From positions 1,860,001 to 1,924,000 of the forward strand of contig NZ_CP114413.1 of NCBI RefSeq assembly GCF_027270315.1: DNA of 64,000 bases, given 5' to 3'. Below, piece by piece: positions 50,801 through 61,800 of the stretch. A program made the position numbers and the translations under genes. The notes under the pieces were generated by a model. The model made no database searches. It was not told where the DNA came from and saw nothing but the letters and a program-made list of their open reading frames with translations. This stretch comes from Streptomyces cinnabarinus. Lineage in GTDB: Bacteria > Actinomycetota > Actinomycetes > Streptomycetales > Streptomycetaceae. Position 1 is the stretch's first letter. Each line of letters opens with the position of its first letter.

Positions 50801-52342
50801 CTAGGACGGGCGGGCCATGGCCTTCACGAAGGCGCGCTCCACGTCCGCCGCGGAGAGCACGCCGTAGATCTCGCCGGTGTCCTCGACCACCAGGTACTCG
50901 GTGGCGGGGCTGGCGCGCAGGGCGTCCAGGAGGTCCTCGCCCGCCAGTTCCGCCGAGACGCGCATGCCGTCGGTCAGCTCCTGGGCTAGGCCGCTGACGG
51001 CGACCCAGGGGCGGCGGTGTTCGGGGACGCCGACGATGGCGGCCTCGCGGACCAGGGAGAGGGGGGCGCCGTCGGCGTCGACGACGACCAGGGCGCGGGC
51101 TCCGGCGGCGTTGGCGCGGCGCAGGGCCTCGGAGAGCGGGGTGTCCGTCTCCACCGGGACCGCGCGCCGGGTAAGGGTGCGGGCGCGCAGTTCGGGGAGG
51201 TGCTCGCGCAGCCGGGCCATGCGCAGGCTGTTGCCGGCGCCGGTCCAGATGATCGCGGCGAGGATCGCGGCCAGCAGGGCGTCCATGACGGTGTCCATGC
51301 CGACGTTGTCCTCGGCGTTGGCACCGAGGGCGCCGGACTGGGTGAGCAGCGGGAGCCCGATGAGCACGGAGACCGCGAGCGCGCGGCCGACCCAGGCGGC
51401 GGCGATGGTGCCGGTCATGGGCTTGCCGGTGATCTTCCAGACGACGGCGCGGAGCATCCGGCCGCCGTCGAGGGGCAGGCCGGGCAGGAGGTTGAAGACG
51501 GCGACGATCAGGTTGGAGATCATCAGGCCGGCCAGCAGGACGCCGGGTACGGTGCCGGGCTCCACGGTCTGCACGGCGGCGTAGAAGATGCCCGCGAGGA
51601 TCAGGGAGAGCAGGGGGCCGACGAAGGCCAGCACGAACTCGCGGCCGGGGGTGTCGGACTCCTTCTCGATCTCGGAGACGCCGCCGAAGAACTGGAGCTG
51701 GATGCGGCGGACCGGGAGCTTGAAGCGGAGGGCGGCGACGGTGTGGGCGAGCTCGTGCACGAGCACGGAGGCGTAGAAGGCGACCGCGAAGAAGAGGGAG
51801 ACGAGGTAGCGGGCGGCGCCGAGTTCGGGCAGGACGCGGTCGAGCTGGCCGCCGAACACCCAGGTGATGAGGGCGGCGACCAGGAACCAGCTGGGCGCGA
51901 CGTACACCGGCACACCGAACGGCCGCCCCATGAGCAGCCCGCCGCGCGGCTCCGGGGCTTTGGGCGGGCGGCCCTTGCCGGTGTCGGAGTGCGCGAGGGC
52001 GCGGTCGCCGGGGTGGGTGGGGAGGGGCTGGGTGGTGGGCTCGTCGCTGGGGGTGTGGGCGTGCGCGTGCGCGTGGGTGTCGGCGGGCTTGGGCGCGGGT
52101 TCGGCCGGGTTCTCGGGAGTCGCGGGCTCGGAGGGCGCGGGGTCGGGCTTGTTCTCGGGGGCTGCGGGAGCCGGCGGCGCGGACTCGGTCGTGTCCTCGG
52201 GGGCCCGGTCCTCCGGGTTCACGGGCTCGGTCCGGGCCTCGGGGGGTGTGGTTTCTGTGGGCGGGGTCGTTGGTGGTGCGTGGTGCTGGGCCGGCTCCTC
52301 GGTGCCGGACCGCGGCTTCCCGCTCCCGCCGCTCTCGTCCAC
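50801..52342 (-). CDS. site-2-type M50 zinc metalloprotease with CBS domains and Pro/His-rich N-tail
   Basis: 513 aa from GTG 52342. Residues 1 to about 135 are disordered Pro/Glu/Thr-rich, with a HAHAHAH run at about 90-96. The membrane protease core has six or so helices with HELAH (His196-Glu197-His200), GPLLSLILAGIFYAA, and the third ligand in LLPGLPLDGGRMLRAVVWKI. Two CBS motifs follow in the cytoplasm (about 390-510; VPVETDTPLSEALRRANAAG, ASPATEYLVVEDTGEIYGVL). This is the intramembrane-protease subgroup with CBS domains, like Rip3-type proteins. It would cut membrane-bound regulators, gated by nucleotide binding. Substrate unknown; 51 bp upstream of trmI on the same strand. Confidence 0.9.
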   Translation of the reverse strand: MDESGGSGKPRSGTEEPAQHHAPPTTPPTETTPPEARTEPVNPEDRAPEDTTESAPPAPAAPENKPDPAPSEPATPENPAEPAPKPADTHAHAHAHTPSDEPTTQPLPTHPGDRALAHSDTGKGRPPKAPEPRGGLLMGRPFGVPVYVAPSWFLVAALITWVFGGQLDRVLPELGAARYLVSLFFAVAFYASVLVHELAHTVAALRFKLPVRRIQLQFFGGVSEIEKESDTPGREFVLAFVGPLLSLILAGIFYAAVQTVEPGTVPGVLLAGLMISNLIVAVFNLLPGLPLDGGRMLRAVVWKITGKPMTGTIAAAWVGRALAVSVLIGLPLLTQSGALGANAEDNVGMDTVMDALLAAILAAIIWTGAGNSLRMARLREHLPELRARTLTRRAVPVETDTPLSEALRRANAAGARALVVVDADGAPLSLVREAAIVGVPEHRRPWVAVSGLAQELTDGMRVSAELAGEDLLDALRASPATEYLVVEDTGEIYGVLSAADVERAFVKAMARPS

Positions 52343-52498
52343 GGTGTCCCCTCGTTCGCAGCGTCTTCCGCGCCTGCCGGGCGGAAGGGTCTCGGGTCGA
52401 TGGTATGCGGCCGTCGCGATGCGTTCCGCCCCGGCACCCCTGGTGTTCGCCCGCTGACGGCGGGGTGACTGTCAGTGGTGGGCCGTAAGGTCTTGGGC

Positions 52499-53449
<951 letters not shown>

Positions 53450-53463
53450 CGAAGGAGACTTAC

Positions 53464-54135
53464 GTGGCCATCCGCGTCCTACTGGTCGACGACCAGCCGC
53501 TGCTGCGTACCGGCTTCCGGATGATCCTGGAGGCGGAGCAGGACATCGCGGTCGTGGGCGAGGCCGGAGACGGCCTTCAGGCTCTCGATCAGGTGCGGGC
53601 CCTGCAGCCCGATGTTGTTCTGATGGACATCCGCATGCCGCGGATGGACGGTGTGGAGGCGACCCGGCAGATCACCGGGCCCGGCCGGGACGGCCCGGCG
53701 AAGGTGCTGGTGCTGACCACCTTCGACCTCGACGAGTACGTGGTGGAGGCGCTCAAGGCGGGCGCCAGTGGCTTCCTGCTGAAGGACGCCCCCGCCAATG
53801 AACTGGTGCAGGCCATCCGTGTGGTGGCCGGCGGCGAGGCGATGCTGGCGCCCAGCATCACCCGCAGGCTGCTCGACAAGTACGCCACCCATCTGCCCTC
53901 CGGCGAGGAGCCGGTCCCGGACACCCTGCACACCCTCACCGACCGCGAGGTGGAGGTGCTGAAGCTGGTGGCGCGCGGGCTGTCCAACGCGGAGATCGCC
54001 GCCGACCTGTTCGTCAGCGAGACCACCGTCAAGACGCATGTGGGCCATGTGCTGACCAAGCTGGGGCTGCGGGACCGGGTGCAGGCCGCGGTGTACGCGT
54101 ACGAGAGCGGGCTGGTGCGCCCCGGCGCGCAGTAG
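53464..54135 (+). CDS. NarL/LuxR-type response regulator, orphan
   Basis: 223 aa from GTG 53464 with AAGGAG 6 nt upstream. Receiver domain: VLLVDDQPLLRTGFRMILEA, phospho-acceptor Asp55 in VVLMDIRMPRMDGV, Thr in VLVLTTFDLDEYV, Lys in GFLLKDAP. LuxR output helix-turn-helix: LTDREVEVLKLVARGLSNAE, IAADLFVSETTVKTHVGHVL. All phosphorylation residues are intact, yet no histidine kinase lies nearby. It follows a RecB-like nuclease by 14 bp. Ends at a strong bidirectional terminator. Confidence 0.93.
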   Translation: MAIRVLLVDDQPLLRTGFRMILEAEQDIAVVGEAGDGLQALDQVRALQPDVVLMDIRMPRMDGVEATRQITGPGRDGPAKVLVLTTFDLDEYVVEALKAGASGFLLKDAPANELVQAIRVVAGGEAMLAPSITRRLLDKYATHLPSGEEPVPDTLHTLTDREVEVLKLVARGLSNAEIAADLFVSETTVKTHVGHVLTKLGLRDRVQAAVYAYESGLVRPGAQ

Positions 54136-54152
54136 GGCGTACGGATACGCAG

Positions 54153-54188
54153 AGGGCGCCCGCTTCCCCGGGGGGAAGCGGGCGCCCT
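54153..54188. terminator. bidirectional terminator
   Basis: Perfect 17-bp stem (54153-54169 with 54172-54188) around a 2-nt tip, with TTT after it on the plus strand. It separates the response regulator from the convergent lipoprotein gene. Confidence 0.85.
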
Positions 54189-54203
54189 TTCGGCTGCGGT
54201 GGC

Positions 54204-55784
54204 TCAGCCCTTGCTGAGCTCCCAGAACCGGAAGACCGTCGAGGCGTCGAGGCAGTATTCCAGGCCGTAGACGTCGTCCCGGACGACCGCGTACTGCTTG
54301 GCCTGCCAGATCGGCAGTATCGGCAATTCCTCGGCCACGGTGTCCTGGAGCCGGCCGTAGTCGTCGTCCGTGGCGGTGCGGTCGCTCTGGGCGGCCGTGC
54401 GCGGGATCAGCGTGCCGGTGATGGTGTCGTTGCTGTAGTTGTTCCCCAGCACGTTGCCCTCGCCGAAGAAGGGTGAGGTGAAGTTGTCGGCGTCCGGGTA
54501 GTCCGGGATCCAGCCCTTCACGTACACGCCGTACTTGCCCGCGGCGATGTCCTGCTCGTACTGCTCGTAGTCGACCGACTTCACATCGGCGTCGAACAGG
54601 CCGCTGTCGTTGAGCTGGCCGGCGATGGCCTTCAGCTCCTGGTCGGTGGCCGGGCCGTAGCGCGACGGGGTGGACCAGAGCGTCAGCTTCACCTTGTCGG
54701 TGATGCCGTCGGCGCGCAGGGCCGCCTCCGCCTTGGCGGCGGAGGGGCGGGCGCCGTAGGTGTCGAAGAAGGCGGTGTTGTGGCCGCCGATGCCCGCCGG
54801 GATGATCGAGTACAGCGGGGTCGCGGTGCCCTTGTAGACGTCCTCGATCAGGGCTTCGCGGTCGACGAGGTAAGCGATGGCCTTGCGGACGCCGAGCTGT
54901 CCGGCCACCGGGTCGTCCATGTTGAAGACCAGGTGCTGCACCTCGGCGCCGGTGCCGTCGACGATCTCGATGCCGGAACTGGAGCTGTCGTCGGCCCGCT
55001 CGGTCTCGGCGATGTCGGCGGCGCTCAGGCCGCGGTAGGCGATGTCCACCTCGCTGTCGAGCAGCGCGGTCTTCAGGGCGGTGCGGTCGCCGTGGAAGAA
55101 CTTCATGGTCACGCCGGAGTTCTGGACGTCGGCGGTGCCCTTGTAGTGCTCGTTGACGGAGAAGACGGCCTCGTCGTCGCCGAAGGAGTCCAGCTTGTAG
55201 GGGCCGGAGCCGACCGCCTTGCCGTCCTTGCGCAGACCGTTCGCGTCGTACTGACGGTGGTCGACGATGGAGCCGGCACCCGAGGCGATCTTGCTCGGGA
55301 AGGTGGCGTCCGGGGTGTTCAGCTTGAAGACGACCGTCTTCTCGTCCGGGGTCTCGACCTTGTCCAGCATCGGGAACATGATCGCGGGACCGTCGTCGTC
55401 GTTGATCTCCAGCATGCGGTCGAAGGAGAACTTCACGTCCTCCGAGGTGAGCGAGTCACCGCTGCTGAACTTGAGGCCGTCCTTCAGCGTGCACTTGTAC
55501 ACCTTGGTCCGGGTGTCGGTGAACGCGCAGGACTCGGCGGCGTCCGGCTCGGGGTCGGTGCCGCCCTTGGGGAAGCTGAGCAGGGACTGGAAGACGTTGT
55601 TGAACAACAGCCACGAGCCCGGGTCGTATCCGGATGCCGGGTCGGTGGCGAGTACGTCGTCGGACATCCCCACCACCACGGAGGATCCGTCGCTCGCGGA
55701 GTTGCCGGTCTCCGTGCCGCAGCCGGTCAGCAGGCCGGAGGCCAGCCCCGCCACTACGGGCAGGACCGGCCACTGGTTGCGCAT
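54204..55784 (-). CDS. family 5 peptide/nickel-type ABC substrate-binding lipoprotein (paralogue 1)
   Basis: About 526 aa; starts at ATG 55784, GTG 55790 or TTG 55796 are all possible. Signal peptide with lipobox (LASGLLTGCG). Family 5 oligopeptide-binding fold: SGYDPGSWLLFNNVFQSLLS, CTLKDGLKFSSGDSLTSEDV, FKLNTPDATFPSKIASGAGS, VGSGPYKLDSFGDDEAVFSV, VRKAIAYLVDREALIEDVYK, and a C-terminal GWIPDYPDADNFTSPFFGEG. It should hang on the outer membrane leaflet and bind peptides or similar ligands. No permease or ATPase gene is adjacent; only the paralogue at 55864 is. Confidence 0.9.
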   Translation of the reverse strand: MRNQWPVLPVVAGLASGLLTGCGTETGNSASDGSSVVVGMSDDVLATDPASGYDPGSWLLFNNVFQSLLSFPKGGTDPEPDAAESCAFTDTRTKVYKCTLKDGLKFSSGDSLTSEDVKFSFDRMLEINDDDGPAIMFPMLDKVETPDEKTVVFKLNTPDATFPSKIASGAGSIVDHRQYDANGLRKDGKAVGSGPYKLDSFGDDEAVFSVNEHYKGTADVQNSGVTMKFFHGDRTALKTALLDSEVDIAYRGLSAADIAETERADDSSSSGIEIVDGTGAEVQHLVFNMDDPVAGQLGVRKAIAYLVDREALIEDVYKGTATPLYSIIPAGIGGHNTAFFDTYGARPSAAKAEAALRADGITDKVKLTLWSTPSRYGPATDQELKAIAGQLNDSGLFDADVKSVDYEQYEQDIAAGKYGVYVKGWIPDYPDADNFTSPFFGEGNVLGNNYSNDTITGTLIPRTAAQSDRTATDDDYGRLQDTVAEELPILPIWQAKQYAVVRDDVYGLEYCLDASTVFRFWELSKG

Positions 55785-55863
55785 GTTCACGTGCAAGTGC
55801 CTTGTCGTCGGTTTCGGTTGTCGTCGCGGGACGCCGTCCCCGGCGCCCCGGGCACGGGAGACG

Positions 55864-57468
55864 TCAGCCGCTCACGCCACGGCCGAGCTCCCACAGCTGA
55901 AGGGTGGAGGACGAGTTGAGCGCGTACGCGGTGCCCGTGACGTCGTCGCGCGCGGCGACGTACTGCTTGCCCTGCCACAGCGGGATCACGGGGACGTCCT
56001 CGGCAACGATGTCCTGGATGTCGGTCAGGCTGCCGACCGCGGACTGCCGGTCGGCCTCGCGCCGGGACTCCGGGATCAGGGAGTTGCGGATCTCGCTGTT
56101 CGCGTACGGCGAGCCGAGGAAGTTGTCCTTGTCGAGGAAGGGCGCGAGGTAGTTGTCGGCGTCCGGGAAGTCGGGGAACCAGCCCATGCCGTAGACCTCG
56201 TACTCGCCCTTCTGCTCGGCGGGGCGGAACTCGTCCCAGGCGGTGCCCTTGGTGGTGACCTCGAACAGGCCGCTGGAGTTGAGCTGCTCCTTCAGCAGCT
56301 CGAACTCCTTCTCGGTGGCCGCGCCGTAGTGGTCGGTGGTGTAGTGCAGGGTCAGCGTCACCGGGGTGGTGATGCCCGCCTTCTCCAGTACCGCCCTGGC
56401 CTTGCTGACGCTGGGCTCGCCGTACTTGTTGAAGAACGCGTTGGAGTGGCCGGTGAGGCTGGCCGGGACCAGCGAGTACAGCGGCTCGGCCTGGGTGCCG
56501 TAGACCTTGGAGACCAGTTCGCCGCGGTTGATGACCTGGGCCATCGCCTGGCGGACGGCCCGGCTCTTGACGGCCGGGGCCTCGGTGTTGAAGGCCAGGT
56601 AGCGGATCTCCAGGCCGGACATCTCGACGAGGTCGACCTGGGTGTCGGCGGCGGTGGACAGCCGCTGGATCTGCTCGGGCGTCATGGTGCGGGTCATCAG
56701 GTCGATGTCGCCGTCGTCGATGGCGCTGCTCATGGCGTCGGCGTCGGGGAAGGAGCGCAGCTCGACCTTGCTGTTGTTCACCTCAAGAGCGCCCTGGTAG
56801 TTGGGGTTCTTGGTGAACACGGCCTTGACCAGCTTGTCGTCCGATTCCTCGGCCTGGAAGGTGTAGGGGCCCGAGCCGTTGATCTCGAAGCCGTCGCGCA
56901 GCTGGTTCTTGGCGTAGTCGTCCGGGTCGACGATGCCGGCGACCGGGGTGGACAGCTTGTACGGGAAGGTGGCGTCGGCGGTCTTCAGGTGGAAGATCAC
57001 CTCGCGCTCGCCCTTGGTCTCGACGGTGTCGACGGTGGACAGCAGGCCGAACACGCCGCTGGGGGCCTTGATCTTGAGGGCGCGGTCGATGGAGTACTTC
57101 ACATCGGCCGCAGTGACGGAGTCGCCGTTGGCGAACTTCAGGCCCTCGCGCAGGGTGCAGGAGTAGCGCTCGTTGCCGGTGTCGGTGAATCCGCAGCTCT
57201 CGGCGGCCTCGGGGACCGGCTCGCCCTGTCCGCGGGGCTGGATCATCAGGGTCTGCACGGTCTGGCGCAGGATGTTCCAGGTGCCGACGTCGTAGGCGGA
57301 CGCGGGGTCCAGCGGGGCGGGGTCGTCGCTGGTGGTGGTGAACTCGTCCGTGGTACCGACGACGATCGCGTCCCCACCGTCACTGCCGCCGTCGGCACCG
57401 CCGCAGGCGGCGAGAACCGGGGCGAGCAGACCTATGACGGCCGGCAGCACCAAAGTCTTGCGGTTCAT
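55864..57468 (-). CDS. family 5 peptide-type ABC substrate-binding lipoprotein (paralogue 2)
   Basis: 534 aa. Signal peptide NRKTLVLPAVIGLLAPVLAA with lipobox Cys (LAAC). Same architecture as the downstream paralogue: SAYDVGTWNILRQTVQTLMI, CTLREGLKFANGDSVTAADV, FHLKTADATFPYKLSTPVAG, INGSGPYTFQAEESDDKLVK, VRQAMAQVINRGELVSKVYG, MGWFPDFPDADNYLAPFLDK. The two genes are 79 bp apart on one strand and clearly arose by tandem duplication, with divergence in the ligand-pocket loops. No transport partners in the window, so they may share a remote permease or act as sensors. Confidence 0.9.
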   Translation of the reverse strand: MNRKTLVLPAVIGLLAPVLAACGGADGGSDGGDAIVVGTTDEFTTTSDDPAPLDPASAYDVGTWNILRQTVQTLMIQPRGQGEPVPEAAESCGFTDTGNERYSCTLREGLKFANGDSVTAADVKYSIDRALKIKAPSGVFGLLSTVDTVETKGEREVIFHLKTADATFPYKLSTPVAGIVDPDDYAKNQLRDGFEINGSGPYTFQAEESDDKLVKAVFTKNPNYQGALEVNNSKVELRSFPDADAMSSAIDDGDIDLMTRTMTPEQIQRLSTAADTQVDLVEMSGLEIRYLAFNTEAPAVKSRAVRQAMAQVINRGELVSKVYGTQAEPLYSLVPASLTGHSNAFFNKYGEPSVSKARAVLEKAGITTPVTLTLHYTTDHYGAATEKEFELLKEQLNSSGLFEVTTKGTAWDEFRPAEQKGEYEVYGMGWFPDFPDADNYLAPFLDKDNFLGSPYANSEIRNSLIPESRREADRQSAVGSLTDIQDIVAEDVPVIPLWQGKQYVAARDDVTGTAYALNSSSTLQLWELGRGVSG

Positions 57469-57911
57469 GGGCGAGTTTCTCCAGAGCTGTCACGTCCGTG
57501 TATCCGGCATGCATGGGTGTCGCGGCGGATCACGGGGGTAGGGGTTGATGTCCTCGCGACGAGATTAGTCGGCGTCCGCAGGACGCTTCGCGGCCACCGG
57601 AGTTGGGCCCCCATCACGCAGTGAAACCGGGCGTGGACACACCGAAAAACCGACACGGGAAGGATTAGTGCAGCATCTCCCCAATCGGGACACAAGGGCA
57701 CGCAGTTGGCGTCCGAAAGGGGGTGAACAGCACATGGCACGCAGCCTGTCGAGACCGCCCGGAGTGGCGAACGTCACATATGAATCGAGGTCGGGCGGTC
57801 GGCGGAATTCGGCCGTCCGCCGGGCCCGAATTCCGGGTGCGCACCCTGTTCTTGCACCCCGCGCAGCCGGTTGGAAATTCCCTGTATCGCAGTTGCACGC
57901 TCGGTGAACGG
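57469..57911. other. gene-free region between the lipoprotein genes and the HAD gene, with hairpin
   Basis: 443 bp with no credible gene and lower GC than its surroundings. It contains the promoter region of the lipoprotein pair and a 10-bp inverted repeat CGGAATTCGG/CCGAATTCCG (57803-57812 with 57826-57835). That repeat could end the HAD transcript. No consensus promoter identified. Confidence 0.55.
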
Positions 57912-58613
57912 CTAGCGCATTTCCGTCATCAGGCCGCGCAGAAATGCCAGGTCCACCTCTTCCAGCGAGCCGACCACGGTCCGCCGGTGGGCCGGGGCGA
58001 TGCCGGCCACCGAGGGCACCGCCACCACATGGCAGCCGGCCGCCTCGGCCGCCGCCACTCCGGTCGCGGTGTCCTCGACCACGGCGCATCTGACCGGATC
58101 CACGCCGAGTCCGGCCGCGGCGGTCAGATACGGGTCGGGGTACGGCTTGGTGCGCGGCACCTCGTCACCGGCCACCGTCAGCGCGAAGTGCTGCGGGCCC
58201 AGCGAGGTCAGGACGCGGTCGATGATGCGCCGGTGCGAGGCGGAGACGAGGGCCGTGGGGATCTCGTACTCGGCCAGTTCCGCCAGCAGCCGGGCGGCGC
58301 CCGGCATCAGCGGCAGGGCCCGTCCGATGCGCTCCTCGAACCCCTGGTTGAGGAGCCCGCTGAGTTCGGCGAAGGTGATGTCGGCGCCGGTGGCCTCGAT
58401 CAGGAACCCCGCGCTGCGGCTCATGGGACCGCCGACCACGACATGGCGCCATGAGTCGTCGAGGGTGTGGCCGAGGCCGGCGAAGATCTCGACCTCGACG
58501 TCCCACCAGAACCCCTCGGTGTCCACCAGGGTTCCGTCCATGTCGAGGAGTACGGCCTGGAGGGCTGAGCCTTCTGCCGTACGGGTTACGGGCGCGGGGA
58601 CCGTGCTGGTCAT
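57912..58613 (-). CDS. HAD-family phosphatase (beta-phosphoglucomutase-like)
   Basis: 233 aa. HAD motifs: I VLLDMDGTLVDTEG (Asp nucleophile and acid Asp, about residues 24-26), II in TALVSASHRR, III Lys in RTKPYPDPYL, IV in CAVVEDTATGVAAAEAAGCH. An alpha-helical cap (about 35-100) makes it subfamily I, like phosphoglycolate or sugar-phosphate phosphatases. Substrate unknown. Separated from metH by a 13-bp-stem hairpin. Confidence 0.9.
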   Translation of the reverse strand: MTSTVPAPVTRTAEGSALQAVLLDMDGTLVDTEGFWWDVEVEIFAGLGHTLDDSWRHVVVGGPMSRSAGFLIEATGADITFAELSGLLNQGFEERIGRALPLMPGAARLLAELAEYEIPTALVSASHRRIIDRVLTSLGPQHFALTVAGDEVPRTKPYPDPYLTAAAGLGVDPVRCAVVEDTATGVAAAEAAGCHVVAVPSVAGIAPAHRRTVVGSLEEVDLAFLRGLMTEMR

Positions 58614-58639
58614 CCGGGCGCACCTCCTTGAGGGACGAT

Positions 58640-58670
58640 CAGGCCGGTTCCCACATGGGGAACCGGCCTG
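58640..58670 (-). terminator. hairpin between metH and the HAD gene
   Basis: Perfect 13-bp stem CAGGCCGGTTCCC/GGGAACCGGCCTG with a 5-nt loop. It is 130 bp past the metH stop and 27 bp before the HAD start, so it may be a metH terminator or a leader structure of the HAD gene. Confidence 0.55.
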
Positions 58671-58801
58671 CAGTGGACCGACCAGTGTACGTCGTGCGGC
58701 GCTGCGATGCCCTGTTTAACCGATGTGGCCCGGGGAACACCGGAGACCCGGTCGAGGGGCGGCCCTGACCTGCGCCAGGGCCTCATGGCCGCCTCGGCGC
58801 C

Positions 58802-61800
58802 TCAGCGCGCGTTGAAGTACTTCGCCTCCGGGTGGTGGATCACGATGGCGTCCGTGGACTGCTCGGGGTGCAGCTGGAACTCCTCGGACAGGTGGACCCC
58901 GATGCGCTCGGGCCGGAGCAGCTCGGCGATCTTGGCGCGGTCCTCCAGGTCGGGGCAGGCGCCGTAGCCGAGGGAGAAGCGGGCGCCCCGGTACTTCAGG
59001 GCGAACATGTCCTCGACGTCGGCGGGGTCCTCACCGGCGAAGCCCAGCTCCGAACGGACGCGCGCGTGCCAGTACTCGGCGAGCGCCTCCGCCAACTGCA
59101 CGGACAGGCCGTGCAGTTCCAGGTAGTCGCGGTAGGAGTTGGACTCGAAGAGCTTCGCCGTCTCCTCGCCGATGCGGGAGCCGACGGTGACGACCTGGAG
59201 GCCGACGACGTCGGTCTCGCCCGACTCCTCCGGGCGGAAGAAGTCGGCCAGGCAGAGCCGGCGGCCGCGGCGCTGGCGGGGGAAGGTGAAGCGGGTGCGC
59301 TCGTTGCCCTGCTCGTCCAGGATGATCAGGTCGTCGTCCTTGGAGACACAGGGGAAGTAGCCGTGGACGACGGCCGCTTCGAGGAGGTTCTCCGTCTGGA
59401 GGCGGTCCAGCAGGCCGCGCAGTCGCGGACGGCCCTCGGTCTCCACCAGCTCCTCGTAGGTGGGTCCGTCGCCGGTGCGGGCCTGCTTCAGCCCCCACTG
59501 GCCCTTGAACAGGGCGCCCTCGTCCAGCCAGGAGGCGTACTCCTTGAGCTGGATGCCCTTGATGACGCGGGTGCCCCAGAAGGGCGGCTTGGGCACGGGG
59601 TTGTCGGTGGCGACGTCGGAGCGGACGTGGCCCTCCTCCGGGTGCTCCTCGACCGCCGTCTGCGCGGTGGCCCTGACCCGGCGCTGCTTCAGCTCGGGCA
59701 GCTTCGCGCCGGGCACGCCCCGCTTGACGCCGATGAGGGCGTCCATCAGGCGCAGGCCCTCGAACGCGTCGCGGGCGTAACGGACTTCGCCCTCGTACAG
59801 CTCGTGCAGGTCCTGCTCGACGTAGGCCCGGGTGAGGGCGGCGCCGCCGAGGATGACGGGGTAATCCGTCGCGAGGCCGCGCTGGTTGAGCTCCTCCAGG
59901 TTCTCCTTCATGATCACCGTGGACTTGACCAGGAGCCCGGACATGCCGATGACATCGGCCTTGTGCTCCTCGGCGGCGTCCAGGATCGCGGAGACCGGCT
60001 GCTTGATGCCGAGGTTGACGACGTTGTAGCCGTTGTTGGACAGGATGATGTCGACGAGGTTCTTGCCGATGTCATGGACGTCGCCGCGGACCGTGGCCAG
60101 CACGATGGTGCCCTTGCCCTCGGCGTCGGACTTCTCCATGTGCGGTTCGAGATGGGCGACGGCGGCCTTCATCACCTCGGCGGACTGCAGGACGAACGGC
60201 AGCTGCATCTGGCCGGAGCCGAACAGCTCGCCGACCACCTTCATGCCGTCCAGGAGGGTCTCGTTGACGATGTCGAGGGCGGGCCGGGACTTCAGGGCCT
60301 CGTCGAGGTCGGCCTCCAGGCCGTTGCGCTCGCCGTCGATGATGCGGCGCTTGAGGCGCTCCTCCAGGGGCAGCGCGGCCAGCTCCTCGGCCCTGCCCGC
60401 CTTGAGGGACTTCGCGGTGGCGCCCTCGAACAGGGCCATCAACTTCTGGAGCGGGTCGTAGCCCTCCGTGCGGCGGTCGTGGATGAGGTCGAGGGCGGTC
60501 TGCACCTCTTCCTCGTTGAAGCGGGCGATCGGCAGGATCTTGGAGGCGTGCACGATCGCCGAGTCCAGGCCGGCCTTGACGCACTCGTCGAGGAAGACGG
60601 AGTTCAGCAGGATGCGGGCGGCCGGGTTGAGGCCGAAGGAGATGTTGGACAGACCGAGGGTGGTCTGGACGTCCGGGTGGCGGCGCTTGAGCTCGCGGAT
60701 CGCCTCGATGGTGGCGATGCCGTCCCCTCGGGACTCCTCCTGACCGGTGCAGATGGTGAAGGTCAGGGTGTCGATGAGGATGTCCGACTCGTGGATGCCC
60801 CAGTTCCCGGTCAGGTCCTCGATCAGCCGCTCGGCGATCTCGACCTTCTTCTCGGGGGTGCGGGCCTGGCCCTCCTCGTCGATGGTCAGCGCGATCAGCG
60901 CGGCGCCGTGCTCCTGGGCGAGCTCGGTGACCTTCGCGAACCGGGACTCGGGCCCGTCGCCGTCCTCGTAGTTGACGGAGTTGATGACCGCGCGTCCGCC
61001 GAGCTTCTCCAGACCCGCCCGGATGACGTCGACCTCGGTGGAGTCCAGCACGATCGGCAGCGTGGAGGCGGTGGCGAAGCGGCCGGCCAGCTCCTCCATG
61101 TCGGCGACGCCGTCGCGGCCGACGTAGTCCACGCACAGGTCGAGCATGTGCGCGCCCTCGCGGATCTGCTCGCGGGCCATCTCGACGCAGTCGTCCCAGC
61201 GGGCCTGGAGCATGGCCTCGCGGAACTTCTTGGAGCCGTTGGCGTTGGTCCGCTCGCCGATCGCCAGGTAGGAGGTGTCCTGGCGGAAGGGGACGGTCTG
61301 GTAGAGGGAGGCGGCGCCGGGCTCGGGGCGGGGGTCGCGCTCGACGGGGGCGAGGTCGCGGACCCGCTCGACCAGCTGGCGCAGATGCTCGGGGGTGGTG
61401 CCGCAGCAGCCGCCGATCAGGGAGAGGCCGTAGTCGCGGACGAAGGTCTCGTGGGCGTCGGCCAGCTCCGGCGCGGTCAGCGGGTAGCTGGCGCCGTCCT
61501 TGCCGAGGACCGGGAGGCCGGCGTTCGGCATGCAGGACAGCGGGATGCGGGAGTGCCGGGCGAGATAGCGCAGGTGCTCGCTCATCTCCGCGGGGCCGGT
61601 CGCGCAGTTCATGCCGATCATGTCGATGCCGAGCGGCTCCAGCGCGGTGAGCGCAGCGCCGATCTCGGAGCCGAGCAGCATGGTGCCGGTGGTCTCGACG
61701 GTGACGGAGACGATGATCGGCAGGTCGAGGCCGGAGAGCCGGCGGGCGCGCTGGGCGCCGATCACGGCCGCCTTGGTCTGCAGCAGGTCCTGGGTGGTCT

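Noticed and set aside
57565..58089. Additional coding gene in the gap before the HAD phosphatase
   Set aside because: The frame is Arg/Gly-rich without codon bias or a Shine-Dalgarno, and half of it lies antisense to the phosphatase gene.
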